Shown one piece after another: positions 1 through 8,845 of a stretch of DNA of 64,000 nt. Source of the DNA: DRPN01 sp964599235 (GTDB lineage Bacteria > Bacteroidota > Bacteroidia > Bacteroidales > VadinHA17); the NCBI GenBank assembly GCA_964599235.1, contig CAZRDX010000007.1:124001-188000 (forward strand), in the 5' to 3' direction. Every line of letters starts with the position of its first letter. The first letter of the stretch is position 1. A program made the position numbers and the translations under genes. Below the pieces are notes generated by a model. It was not told where the DNA came from. It saw only the letters and a list, made by a program, of their open reading frames with translations, and did no database searches.

Positions 1-1
1 G

Positions 2-508
2 AAGAAGAACCAGGGCAAGCCGATCTTCCCCGAGATCATCCTTACCACGGCCGAGTCGTATTTCCTGCGTGCTGAGGCCGTAGAGCGTGGCCTGGCCAGT
101 GGCAATGCCCAGGATCTGCTGAACCAGGGCATCACCTATGCCATGAAGCTGTGGGGTGTGGACGACGGAGCCATCGCCACTTATCTGGCCAACTCCGACC
201 TGGCCCACCTCAACGGTTCCACCGAGGAGAACCTGCGCAAGATCCATATCCAGAAATGGCTGGCCCACTACACCGACGGTTTCGAGGGGTGGGCCGATCT
301 GCGCAAGAACGGTGCTCCCGTGGAGATGGCCCAGGGGGTGAGCGACCCGCTCATCTTTGGTCTGGGTGACGACAACGGTGTGCTGCCGCAGCGCATGCGT
401 TACGGCAACCAGGCCTACAACACCAACGGTGACAACCTGCAGGAAGCCATCGGACGTCAGGGTCCCGATGTGCAGGGTACCAAGCTGTGGTGGGCCAAAA
501 CCGATTGA
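2..508 (+). CDS. SusD/RagB-family outer-membrane lipoprotein, C-terminal end (partial)
   Basis: Only the last ~168 codons are in the window; the reading frame is open from base 2 to the TGA at 506-508. The segment ILTTAESYFLRAEA, followed by a block of helices containing GITYAMKLWGV and then KWLAHYTDGFEGWADLRK, is the C-terminal tetratricopeptide-like part of SusD proteins, closest in style to the SusD_2 subgroup. These proteins sit on the cell surface and hand glycans or peptides to a SusC-type TonB-dependent channel, which should lie just upstream outside the window. The gene runs toward the glycan-degradation operon on the other strand, and the two share a terminator. The family call is firm; the substrate cannot be told from this fragment. 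Confidence 0.85.
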   Translation, partial: KKNQGKPIFPEIILTTAESYFLRAEAVERGLASGNAQDLLNQGITYAMKLWGVDDGAIATYLANSDLAHLNGSTEENLRKIHIQKWLAHYTDGFEGWADLRKNGAPVEMAQGVSDPLIFGLGDDNGVLPQRMRYGNQAYNTNGDNLQEAIGRQGPDVQGTKLWWAKTD

Positions 509-526
509 AACGCACCTTCTTGATAT

Positions 527-562
527 AAAAAAAGAGCGTCCGGCCGGACGCTCTTTTTTTTT
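527..562. terminator. Bidirectional rho-independent terminator
   Basis: A perfect inverted repeat (AGAGCGTCC on one side, GGACGCTCT on the other) is flanked by an A run on the left and a T run on the right, so it can stop transcription from both directions. It lies between the partial SusD gene and the leftward glycan operon, whose stop codons face each other here. Confidence 0.9.
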
Positions 563-576
563 GACCTGATCCGGCC

Positions 577-1686
577 TCAGAAACTTTTCTCCTCTCCGGC
601 CAGCAGCGTGTCCGCGATCGTCCTCAGCAGGCGCAAGGAATCGATGTAAGTATCCTGGCTCAGCTCCCAGATCATGATCCCTCCTATCTCATGATGCTTC
701 ACGTAGGAAGCTTTTCTCCCCATGGTGATGCGGCCGTTGTAATAGATCTCCCCCACCTGGTCCTGGTCATACGCATCAGGATGGTATTCAAGGATGGCAC
801 GGTAGGTGATGCCACGTCCTCCGTTGGAAAAATCCCGTCCATAAAAAGGCACTCCCAGGAGGATCTTTTCCGCCGGCCAGCCCCGGTAGTTGATCCAGTA
901 GGCCAGACCGGTAGAGGAGACATCGCTGCCGCTGCCTATGGCATCCTCATAGGAAGAATGCGGCCCAGGAGCACTCCACGGGCCTGTGAAATCATAAGCC
1001 ATCACCTGAAGATCGTCCGCCTCTTCAGCCACCCCGTCGAAATAATGTTTCCCTCCCCAGTTGGTGGCCATCAGGTCAACCGAGATACCAATGCCAAAAG
1101 GTTCGAACACCTCGCGCAGTTCCCGCAGCAGCTCGACCAAAGCTTCGCTTTCTTCGGGGATCACCGTCCCCGTCGAGAAGCCGTTCCAGTACTCCCAATC
1201 GATGTCCACACCATCCAGGCAGTTGGCAAAGACATAGTTCTTGATATCCCGCACCAGCCGGGCCCTTTTGACATCGTCGACAGCTGTGGGAGGGAAATTC
1301 CCGGAACCGGTAGCTCCTCCAACAGACAAATAGACCTGTACTCCGTGTGCATGGGCTACGTCCACCAACAAACCGGTGATATCCAGATGACTGGCATCCA
1401 AATGTCCCTCAGGGGTAACGGATGCGAACGCATAGTCGATGCGGGTGATCTCATCCCAATGCACGGAGGACACAGGCAGGTTATCCTCGCCCCAGTAGGG
1501 ATAGAACCCCACCACCTTTGAGGGAGCCTCTTTGGGCTCGAAAGGGTGATCGCAAACAGGACGGGTCAGGTCCTCCCTGACAGGTACATCCGGACCGTCA
1601 TCCTTGGTACAGGAGTTCCCAGCAAGCAGGAACAACATGGCCAGAAACAGCCGGAAACCTCTTCTTTGATAAAACTCTCTGCTCAT
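577..1686 (-). CDS. Glycoside hydrolase family 18 lipoprotein (chitinase/endo-N-acetylglucosaminidase type)
   Basis: A 369-residue secreted protein. The signal peptide ends at Cys26 in LLAGNSC, followed by TKDD, which resembles the Bacteroidota surface-lipoprotein export signal, so it probably faces outward. The GH18 barrel shows the SVGG motif (121-124), the catalytic DGVDIDWE (158-165, acid Glu165) and the MAYD motif. GH18 enzymes cleave beta-1,4 bonds after N-acetylglucosamine by substrate-assisted catalysis, either in chitin or in the chitobiose core of N-glycans. The ATG overlaps the TGA of the upstream GH38 gene (ATGA at 1683-1686), so translation is probably coupled. It is the last gene of the operon. 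GH18 membership is sure; chitinase versus endoglycosidase is not decided. Confidence 0.9.
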   Translation of the reverse strand: MSREFYQRRGFRLFLAMLFLLAGNSCTKDDGPDVPVREDLTRPVCDHPFEPKEAPSKVVGFYPYWGEDNLPVSSVHWDEITRIDYAFASVTPEGHLDASHLDITGLLVDVAHAHGVQVYLSVGGATGSGNFPPTAVDDVKRARLVRDIKNYVFANCLDGVDIDWEYWNGFSTGTVIPEESEALVELLRELREVFEPFGIGISVDLMATNWGGKHYFDGVAEEADDLQVMAYDFTGPWSAPGPHSSYEDAIGSGSDVSSTGLAYWINYRGWPAEKILLGVPFYGRDFSNGGRGITYRAILEYHPDAYDQDQVGEIYYNGRITMGRKASYVKHHEIGGIMIWELSQDTYIDSLRLLRTIADTLLAGEEKSF

Positions 1687-4600
1687 TGATCTTCTTTTTC
1701 AAGGAAAATGGTAACAAAATCGTACGGTTCTATCATCCATCCTTCTGGTAAGGGCTTTTTTTCCTTTCCTAAGGGGTCCGAGAGAAAGATCCTGCTGTTC
1801 AACCGGTCTGCTCTACTCAGTTCCAGGACACGTTGTTTCTCCGAGGGGTTGAAGACCCTCATCAACAGTCCTCCGGACACAGGACCGACCCATGTAACCA
1901 TCAGAGTACTGTCCTGAGGATAAGGGAGTTTTTCCATCCCGGACTCACGTAAAGAACCTTTCAAAGCGATCAGGGGTTGCAGCACTTCCTCCCCGTAACG
2001 CTTGATCATGGTCTTCCCGGAGATACGGTCAGGATCATAGGGGATCATATAATACCTGAATGTGGTCTTCCCTTCCTGACTGGCTTTGTAGTTGGTCCCC
2101 CAGTAATTGTTCATCACCCAGGATATCAGATAGTTGTATGGTTTCTGCACGGTGGTGCGCCATCCCAGCTGGTTGGCATCGGTGGTGATCCTTCCCAGTT
2201 CGGCCATGGGAGCATCGGGGGTGAGCCAGATGACACCCTGAGCCCCGCCGGATACCACGGCACCCTGCTGCAGTGTGAAATAGTTCTTACAGGAACCGGG
2301 AAGCTGGTCTTTCTCCGGCCGGAAGCTTCCCCACGCAATATCGAAAGAGAGTTCGGCTCCGGGCAAACGGAAAGGAAAAGTGAAATAGACAGCTTCGGGT
2401 GTATAGATCTTTTTTTTGTCCAGGGTATTGACGATCTCCACCATGCCGTTGTACCACAAGCGTATCTCTCTCTCGAGACCGTATGTACCGGGAGCGGCGT
2501 CGCGAATGTACACCGAGCGATATAGCGGACCGTCCTCCGTGCGCACCACTTCCGGAGGTGCCGGGATCTGAGGATGCAAAGGTTTCCTTCCGGCAATGTA
2601 CACATAGCCGTTCAGCCCCTGTCCGTACAGCGTGTCGGCCAGTTCCTCTCCCGAATCCTTCCGTTTCATGGAACGAATACTTCCGTTGCGGGGGTCGACG
2701 GCCAGTACCAGACGGTCGTTCTCCAGCAACCAGGGGTCTTTTCTTGTCCTTGTTCCCGGATCATCACCCGTCTCCACAAGATCATACTCTTTCCAACCGA
2801 AGGGAGGGACATCCCCGGCCAGGAAAAGCAGCGTCCCCTCTTCCGACCACTGCGAGGGCACCTCATCTCCTTTCACCTCCCTGACCATCAATCTTTTTCC
2901 GTTTGACAGACCTTCTACCCTCACAACCCCTGTCCGGGGCCAGGAAAGGGTGTTGATGACGGTCAGGCGACCGGCAGCAGCTTTTTCCCCGACCGGCGGA
3001 AGACCTCTCTTCCACAGCTCCCTGCTCAGTTTCTCACCGCGGATGGCAAAGCTTCGTTTGGTGGCCCACTGGCTGAGCGTGAAAGGATCATCCGGCGCGC
3101 TGATGCTGTTCCATGAGCCCCAGGTATGTTCATCGAACAACAGGATGTTCTCCCAGGTCTTTTGAAAATCATCATAAGGGTATTCTGAGGGTCGGAACAT
3201 GGCAAAGAGGGTCGAGGCCTGCACGGTCCGTACCGCACTGGCTCTGTTGACCGCCAGCTCATAAGCCGACGAGGCGGCCCCGTCCGACCAGTAAGGGGTA
3301 AGGTCACCTCGCAGTACCGGCAGCCGGCTCCCGTATTCCTGCTCGAACGTCTCGAACAGTTCTCCCACCGTCGCAATAACCATGCGCGGAGAGTAATACT
3401 TCTCGTTCCACAAACGTACCGCCTCCGTGAGCAGCGAGTCGGGCGGCCCGTTGTCGGAACCTATGTTATAGCGCAGGGCCACGATATCGTAAGGATAACC
3501 TTTCTCCTTCAGCTCCTTCATGTACCCGAACACATCTTTTTCGCGGAGAGCCTGTTCGGCCGTACGATTCTCCACACCCCCGTGGAACATCGAATATCCT
3601 TTGCCATGGACCCAGCAAAGCACCTTTTCCCTGCCTGAGGGAGATTCCCAGTAAAAAGGTTTGTCCCCCAGATCTTCGAGGATATGTCCTATATGATCGA
3701 ACGTGTTGGTCCCTATGGAGAAATACCTGACCCCGTTTTTTGCCAGCACGGGTATCAGGCCCCAGGTGTAGCCCGGGATGTCGCTGATCATGGCCGATCG
3801 CAGGGGCACACCGAGGGAGTCGGCCAGACGGCGTGCCGGGACCACCAGCTGCACCAGCTCTTCAGGACGGCACAACCCCGTCAGCTCATTGGCAAAAAGG
3901 GCATCCAGCTCGATGTTGCCCTCGCGTATGGCCTCGATCATCTGTTCTTTCTCCAAATGCCCTGCCTGACGGAACCAGGTCACCAGCGGCCACATCACCT
4001 CCACGTTCCACTTGAAACGATCCCCTTCAGGATTGTCACGCGTCTCCCGGACATATTGCAAGGCTCTTTCCAGGTTGCGCCACTGGATCCGTTGCACCTC
4101 GGCCTGGACATGGGTATATCCGATATCCACATGCGAATGATGAAGGAGCCAGATCGTTCTCTGCTTCACGGGCGCCAGCAGGATATGCTCCCTGGCCAGT
4201 ACCTTTCCTTCCTTCTCGATCACGAACGGGATCCGTTTCTCTTTCTCCACCACGGGGAAGTAGAGATAGAAGTCGTTGCTGCCCGGAGCGAGAACGACCG
4301 TCCTCCTGATCTTCCCTGCACGGAACAGCACGGTATCCAGCTCTCCCAGGTGGATCACATCGATACGGACGACGTTCTTTTTCCCTCCGTCCTGGTCCCG
4401 GATCACCGCTTCCTGACTGGTTATCTTGAGTTCGGGACGGGGCGCATAGCGGTAGGTCATGTACCAGACCCGGCTGTCCGCCGTCTCTCCCATGATCTTC
4501 AGACGTACGGGCTCACCCTTTTTCACCTTGCCGACAGGTACCGAGAGGGTCATATACCCCGCCAGATCCCCGTACTTGTCCACCATCACACTCCGGAATT

Positions 4601-5024
4601 CCAGCACCATGCCCTCTTTGCCCCGTATCCGCCATCTTCGTTCGTCTTTCGTTCGCGGGTTTCTGAAAGAGAGGATCTTCTCTCCGTTGACATAAAGGTC
4701 GAAATGGTGTTGTTCCTCATTCACGTCGATCGCACACAACCAGATGAACCGCAGGGTATCATCTCTGAAGCCGGTCGGTACGGTATCGGTTTCCCACTCG
4801 ATGTAGAGCCCCCTTTTGATGCTTCGCACCAACAGGGCATCCCGGATCCCGGGCTGGGGAGCATGGTAGCGCAGCACCTCGCCCGAGAGGGATTTCCTGT
4901 AGCCCGGGATATAGTCCTGCCCCCCTGTGCCCTGAAAAGGAACCTCCTCCTCACAGGCCGTCAGGACCACCAGCAGGAAAAAAAGGAACCACTTTTTTCT
5001 GTATCGCATCTTCTTCTTTTTCAT
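1683..5024 (-). CDS. Glycoside hydrolase family 38-like lipoprotein (alpha-mannosidase family)
   Basis: A 1113-residue protein with a lipoprotein signal (LTAC, Cys24). After ~290 residues of beta-rich sequence comes a GH38-type catalytic start: HSHVDIGYTH (His296, His298 and Asp300 match the zinc-binding HxHxD of GH38), then SDIPGYTWG where the nucleophile region falls, and HTWGSWNS near the helical bundle. The C-terminal half has the long beta-sandwich typical of GH38 enzymes. Family members remove alpha-mannose from N-glycans or mannans. Its place beside GH18 enzymes supports a role in high-mannose glycan breakdown, although divergent Bacteroidota GH38-like proteins may act on other alpha-linked sugars. 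It starts 7 bases after the upstream frame ends, so it is clearly in the same operon. Confidence 0.85.
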   Translation of the reverse strand: MKKKKMRYRKKWFLFFLLVVLTACEEEVPFQGTGGQDYIPGYRKSLSGEVLRYHAPQPGIRDALLVRSIKRGLYIEWETDTVPTGFRDDTLRFIWLCAIDVNEEQHHFDLYVNGEKILSFRNPRTKDERRWRIRGKEGMVLEFRSVMVDKYGDLAGYMTLSVPVGKVKKGEPVRLKIMGETADSRVWYMTYRYAPRPELKITSQEAVIRDQDGGKKNVVRIDVIHLGELDTVLFRAGKIRRTVVLAPGSNDFYLYFPVVEKEKRIPFVIEKEGKVLAREHILLAPVKQRTIWLLHHSHVDIGYTHVQAEVQRIQWRNLERALQYVRETRDNPEGDRFKWNVEVMWPLVTWFRQAGHLEKEQMIEAIREGNIELDALFANELTGLCRPEELVQLVVPARRLADSLGVPLRSAMISDIPGYTWGLIPVLAKNGVRYFSIGTNTFDHIGHILEDLGDKPFYWESPSGREKVLCWVHGKGYSMFHGGVENRTAEQALREKDVFGYMKELKEKGYPYDIVALRYNIGSDNGPPDSLLTEAVRLWNEKYYSPRMVIATVGELFETFEQEYGSRLPVLRGDLTPYWSDGAASSAYELAVNRASAVRTVQASTLFAMFRPSEYPYDDFQKTWENILLFDEHTWGSWNSISAPDDPFTLSQWATKRSFAIRGEKLSRELWKRGLPPVGEKAAAGRLTVINTLSWPRTGVVRVEGLSNGKRLMVREVKGDEVPSQWSEEGTLLFLAGDVPPFGWKEYDLVETGDDPGTRTRKDPWLLENDRLVLAVDPRNGSIRSMKRKDSGEELADTLYGQGLNGYVYIAGRKPLHPQIPAPPEVVRTEDGPLYRSVYIRDAAPGTYGLEREIRLWYNGMVEIVNTLDKKKIYTPEAVYFTFPFRLPGAELSFDIAWGSFRPEKDQLPGSCKNYFTLQQGAVVSGGAQGVIWLTPDAPMAELGRITTDANQLGWRTTVQKPYNYLISWVMNNYWGTNYKASQEGKTTFRYYMIPYDPDRISGKTMIKRYGEEVLQPLIALKGSLRESGMEKLPYPQDSTLMVTWVGPVSGGLLMRVFNPSEKQRVLELSRADRLNSRIFLSDPLGKEKKPLPEGWMIEPYDFVTIFLEKEDQ

Positions 5025-5031
5025 TGTTTCC

Positions 5032-5976
5032 TCATCTTACCACGATCTCGTCGCAAAAGATCCAGGCTTTGTTTCCCGTTCCCGGCACCCCTTCCGGCAG
5101 GGTGCCCATATTACGGGCCACCACTTTCACATAGCGTGCTTTCGTCCCCGGCGTGTCCAGGGCAAGGGTCACACGGGATGTCGTTCTCACGGCCGTGTCG
5201 ACCGGCGGTGTGACGGTCCCCACTTCATGGAACTCCTTTCCGTCGGAAGAAACATAAAAGTTCACACCGACGGGAAAATGGATGTATACCGCCGGTTGGC
5301 TGAGGAAGGAGGCGCTGAGGGAAGTTACGGGCGTTTCTTTCCCCAGGTCGAGGGTCATTTCCATATCCGTCCCGTAATAGCCCTGCCAGTGCGGGTCCTT
5401 GTAGTGGGCGCGTGCCAGCAGGCCGTCGACGAGGGCCTGGTCGCCTCCGGCCGTATAGCGGTCGGAATACGGTGAGGCCATGAGGGTCCGTGCCCCCAGT
5501 GCACGATGGACCACCATCTGCTGTTCCAGGATGCCCAGGAGCGTGGTATCCCGGAACACCGCCGCCACCAGGGCGGCATCATGTTCAAGGAGGGCGGGCC
5601 CCTCATACAATGGTGAGGAGAGGGTGGGCCGGCGCCCTTGCGTGTCGTAACGGATGACCGTCCCCTTGACAGGCGTGCGCAGGATAAGACTGAGAGCCTC
5701 GCCGGGACGGGCTACCCTGCTGTCCAGCATCAACAAAGGAACAAGGCGCATGTCATCGAACCATGCCGTGCCCCGCGAATCAAGACGCAAGGTCACCGCC
5801 ACACGCTGCACCGCCCGGGACGTGTCCGAGGGTGTCAGAAAAAGCTCGTATTCCTGCCATTGCTCAGACAAGGGAAAAAAGGCCTCTCCCACCTCCCCCG
5901 CAGACAAAGAAAAAGAAGGCTCCAGGGGAGGACGATGGAAAAGACGGTAGAAAAAACCTTTTCCCGACCAGCTATC
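5032..5976 (-). pseudogene. C-terminal half of an interrupted gene: end of a CBM4/9-like module, CHB_HEX-like domain, F5/8 discoidin domain
   Basis: This frame continues exactly, codon for codon, from the upstream TIM-barrel gene after its TAA at 5977-5979. The sequence right after the stop (DSWSGKGFFYR, then SEQWQEYELFL and TAWFDDMRL) is the second half of a jelly-roll carbohydrate-binding module whose first half lies before the stop. Next come a chitobiase C-terminal-like sandwich (RYDTQGRRPTLSSPLYEG) and an F5/8-type discoidin domain ending in KAWIFCDEIVVR. The only apparent restart is a TTG at 5905-5907, which would begin in mid-domain. I therefore read this as the tail of one gene of about 885 codons broken by a single nonsense codon. 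A base-call error or programmed readthrough are alternatives. Confidence 0.7.
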
Positions 5977-7686
5977 TTACCGCTCAGCACCTCTGGCCCA
6001 CAGGGAAAAGCGATAGGTATGACCATACTCCAGATAGGCAGGGAAGAAAGTGACGCCCACACCTTGACGGTCGGCCGGCGTGACCAGGCGCAGCGCGTGT
6101 TCGCCCTCATGCGAGATGCGGGGGTCGACGAACACCGTGGCCCCCCTGTCCTTTCCGACCCTCACATAAGCAGCGGAGGGGACACCCGGCACAGGCAGAT
6201 ACTCGAAACCGGGATCCACCAGCATGTTGAGAGTATCTTTTTTCTTTGCCCTCTCCTGTTCACGCACGATCCGGTATGCCCGGAAACCAAAAGCATCAAG
6301 AGGCTCCTTCAGATGTGCGTCACGGAAGGCAAGACTGCGATCTTCGAACATCACCTCTGCCCTGCCCTGTTCGAGACTGTCCGGAAGAAGCAGGTCGAGC
6401 GACAGGGGCTTGTTCACAGTGTTGAGGCACAGCACCAACAGCTGGTCTCTTCGCCGGAAAGCGGTCACCCTGATACGCCGGTCCGGGCTGCGCACACCCG
6501 TGGCAGGAGGAGCCTCTGCCAGGAAGGGGACGAGCTCGGCAGCCTCCAGGGCGATCTTCCCACATTCGTCCCACATGATGGTGGATTTCGGAAATCCGTT
6601 CCGTCCGTTTCGGATGAAGTACTGGATCCCGCGGGCGCCGTTCATCAGAGCCAGCCAGGTCATCACCCGTACCTCGCCCGGCGTGGGCTCTCTTCTCCAG
6701 TGCTCTCCGCCTCCGAAAGCCTGGGGCACCAGCCAGAGCGGCTTTTCCGGATAGAAACGGTCATGCAGCATCCGCGTGACATACTCCACCTCGGTCACGG
6801 GCCGGTTGGGAACAGGATAAGGGTCGGCCATCACAATGTCCATAGCTTGTCCATACCGCCAGGCCTCGTCAGGGGTCATGAAGACCATGGTAACGGGGTG
6901 ATAGGGATCCAGCTCCTTGATGATCCTGTATGTTTCGTTGAGGGGTTCCGGCGGGACTCCCTGACCTACCGGCTCGTCGGCAATGTACCAGGCCAGCAGA
7001 GCGGGGTGGTCCCGGAAGGTTTTGACCTCTCCGATCAGCAACTTTCTCTTCTCTTCGGATGTAAGGCCGGTCTTGCTCCCTACTCCGCCACCTCCGGCCA
7101 CGCTCAGGAGGTTGTAATGCACTTTCATGCCCAGGGCCGCACAGCGGTCCATGTATGCTTTTCTCTCCCGGAGCGTTTTGGGCAGGATGCGCTGATAGGG
7201 GGAGATCATGTTGAAGCCCTTCACCACCTCTTCGCCGGGCAGGGCGGGATGTACCGGGGAATAGGTATAAAACCCGAAAGGCAACCATGGCAGTTCCCCC
7301 ACCACCAGCATGCCGGTGAGCCGGTCAATTTTCACCTCATTAAGATGCGGTGGCAGGATCTTCACCGTGATCACCGTATCGACCACCACGGTCCCGTCCT
7401 TCTTCGCCAGCAGGCAACGACAGGAATGGTTACCTGCGGGCAGGCCTTCCAGCGGCAACGGCACCCTGTTCATACCCTGCACGACGTACTGCCCTTCAGC
7501 CACCTCTTTCGCGACGAACCATACCGACGCCCGGAGCCGGATATCATCCCGCAGGAAGATCAGAAGCTCCCCCTCCTTCTCCGAAGTATAGTAATCGTAC
7601 CGGCTGAGAATGCTCACTCCCTCCATCGGATAGGCATTCAGGACCAGCAAGGTCCCCAACACCATGCCGAGGATGAAAGATCTCAT
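5977..7686 (-). CDS. Secreted TIM-barrel glycoside hydrolase-like protein, ends at an in-frame TAA inside a CBM
   Basis: About 569 residues from the ATG at 7686, chosen because it overlaps the TGA of the preceding gene (ATGA at 7683-7686) and starts a clean signal peptide (MRSFILGMVLGTLLVLNA). An N-terminal sandwich is followed by a (beta/alpha)8-type region with LLAWYIADEP, where the Glu resembles the acid/base of clan GH-A enzymes, and GGGEHWRREPTPGEVRVMTW. A C-terminal sandwich and the first half of a CBM4/9-like jelly roll (EHALRLVTP to FSLWARGAER) follow, and the frame then meets TAA. The same frame continues without a shift for another ~315 codons. The exact GH family is not recognised. 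The barrel itself is complete, so the truncated product may still be active. Confidence 0.75.
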   Translation of the reverse strand: MRSFILGMVLGTLLVLNAYPMEGVSILSRYDYYTSEKEGELLIFLRDDIRLRASVWFVAKEVAEGQYVVQGMNRVPLPLEGLPAGNHSCRCLLAKKDGTVVVDTVITVKILPPHLNEVKIDRLTGMLVVGELPWLPFGFYTYSPVHPALPGEEVVKGFNMISPYQRILPKTLRERKAYMDRCAALGMKVHYNLLSVAGGGGVGSKTGLTSEEKRKLLIGEVKTFRDHPALLAWYIADEPVGQGVPPEPLNETYRIIKELDPYHPVTMVFMTPDEAWRYGQAMDIVMADPYPVPNRPVTEVEYVTRMLHDRFYPEKPLWLVPQAFGGGEHWRREPTPGEVRVMTWLALMNGARGIQYFIRNGRNGFPKSTIMWDECGKIALEAAELVPFLAEAPPATGVRSPDRRIRVTAFRRRDQLLVLCLNTVNKPLSLDLLLPDSLEQGRAEVMFEDRSLAFRDAHLKEPLDAFGFRAYRIVREQERAKKKDTLNMLVDPGFEYLPVPGVPSAAYVRVGKDRGATVFVDPRISHEGEHALRLVTPADRQGVGVTFFPAYLEYGHTYRFSLWARGAER

Positions 7687-8822
7687 GGCAACGGTGTTTT
7701 CCAGGTGAGCCCGTCCTGACGGATGTGCCACAGGCCATCCGGTCCGGGTAGAGTGATCTCGTACAGACTCTGCGTAATACGGATCACGGGCAGCGACCCG
7801 TAACGGTCGAAAACAGAGGGATCGACACCCAGCTCTTCGAGCGAAGCGGTATAACGGCCGTGAACTTCCATGGAGCGGTTCTCTTTGTAGTAGAGGTTAC
7901 GGAGCATCCATTTCACTTTTTCACCGGGAGGCATCTCAAAATGTTCTTTCCCTTCACCTGCTGTCATCGAAGAGAAGAGGAGGAATCCCCAGGTCTCCGG
8001 AGCGTGCATATTGATGACACCCTGGGGCGACCATACCCAGTTGTGTTCGGGCAACCGTTTTCCGGTGCTGTCGGTCTTCACCACATAACGGCCGTGTTTC
8101 ACTTCCGTATCCCACTCCACGCGGGAGAAGTTGATCCTCCAGATATCGCCGGGGCGGGGAGGCTGCTGGTCGGGGGCACATTCCTTAAGTATCTCCCAGG
8201 GCATGGCGATCTCGAGGGTCCATTTCTCATCCCGGTCGCCCGGCCGGTTGAGCGTGCCGTAAATGTGGGTGGCCGTACGCAATCCCCGTATATCCCATCC
8301 ATTGACCGGCGGACCTCCGTCCCGGTAAGGCTTGACCAGCAACAGATCCCACCGCGTACCCAGGGCGTTCATCTCGTACTCGTAATACTGGTGCGTATCC
8401 CCGTCGGGGTCGATGAAAACCTCGAAATCATTGTCATAGAAAATAACGGTATCCCTTTGCCGGAGGGTGGCCCAGATGTCGGGTTCTTCCAGCTCAGCAG
8501 CTATGTACAGACACGCATCGTCCCACATCATCTTCACCCTGGTGTCGTAAAGAGGGCGTGGCTTAAGCGATCCTTCTATGTCGGTAAAATATTCGCTCCA
8601 CAAGGTCTTTCCCCACTCGCTCTCCTCCAGGATCCCGTCGATCCGCGGGGTACGGGGCGCCCGGTAACAAACATAATGCCGAGGGGCAAACGGGATCTTC
8701 AGCTCAAAAAAAGTCTTCTCCGCTCCTGACTTGCCGGAAGCAGGTGAGCCTTCCCGAGGAGAACATCCCGGGGACAGGAAGATCATCAGGATCACCGGCA
8801 GGATTGTGTATTTTCTTTTCAT
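7683..8822 (-). CDS. Lipoprotein with a CBM9-like carbohydrate-binding domain
   Basis: A 379-residue lipoprotein (FLSPGC, Cys20). Residues ~50-235 match the CBM9-like domain found in many Bacteroidota sugar-acting proteins: PRIDGILEESEWGK at the start, then VKMMWDDACLYIAAELEEPD, DNDFEVFIDPDGD and EKWTLEIAMPWE. These domains bind sugar chains and are often the only recognisable domain of the protein, so it may act as a surface glycan-binding helper rather than an enzyme. The C-terminal ~130 residues include GVINMHAPETWGFLLF, usual for this group. It sits between the GHL10-like gene and the TIM-barrel gene, with an ATGA overlap to the latter. Confidence 0.8.
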   Translation of the reverse strand: MKRKYTILPVILMIFLSPGCSPREGSPASGKSGAEKTFFELKIPFAPRHYVCYRAPRTPRIDGILEESEWGKTLWSEYFTDIEGSLKPRPLYDTRVKMMWDDACLYIAAELEEPDIWATLRQRDTVIFYDNDFEVFIDPDGDTHQYYEYEMNALGTRWDLLLVKPYRDGGPPVNGWDIRGLRTATHIYGTLNRPGDRDEKWTLEIAMPWEILKECAPDQQPPRPGDIWRINFSRVEWDTEVKHGRYVVKTDSTGKRLPEHNWVWSPQGVINMHAPETWGFLLFSSMTAGEGKEHFEMPPGEKVKWMLRNLYYKENRSMEVHGRYTASLEELGVDPSVFDRYGSLPVIRITQSLYEITLPGPDGLWHIRQDGLTWKTPLP

Positions 8823-8845
8823 CGTGCAAATGGTTTAAATTGGGT

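Noticed and set aside
3684..5213. Long open frame (509 codons) antisense to the GH38 gene
   Set aside because: It lies wholly opposite a well-supported gene, has no recognisable domain, and shows the His/Arg/Pro-rich composition of high-GC antisense frames.
5638..7719. 693-codon open frame on the plus strand opposite the interrupted TIM-barrel gene
   Set aside because: Antisense shadow; no signal peptide or family features, and the minus strand has clear domains throughout.
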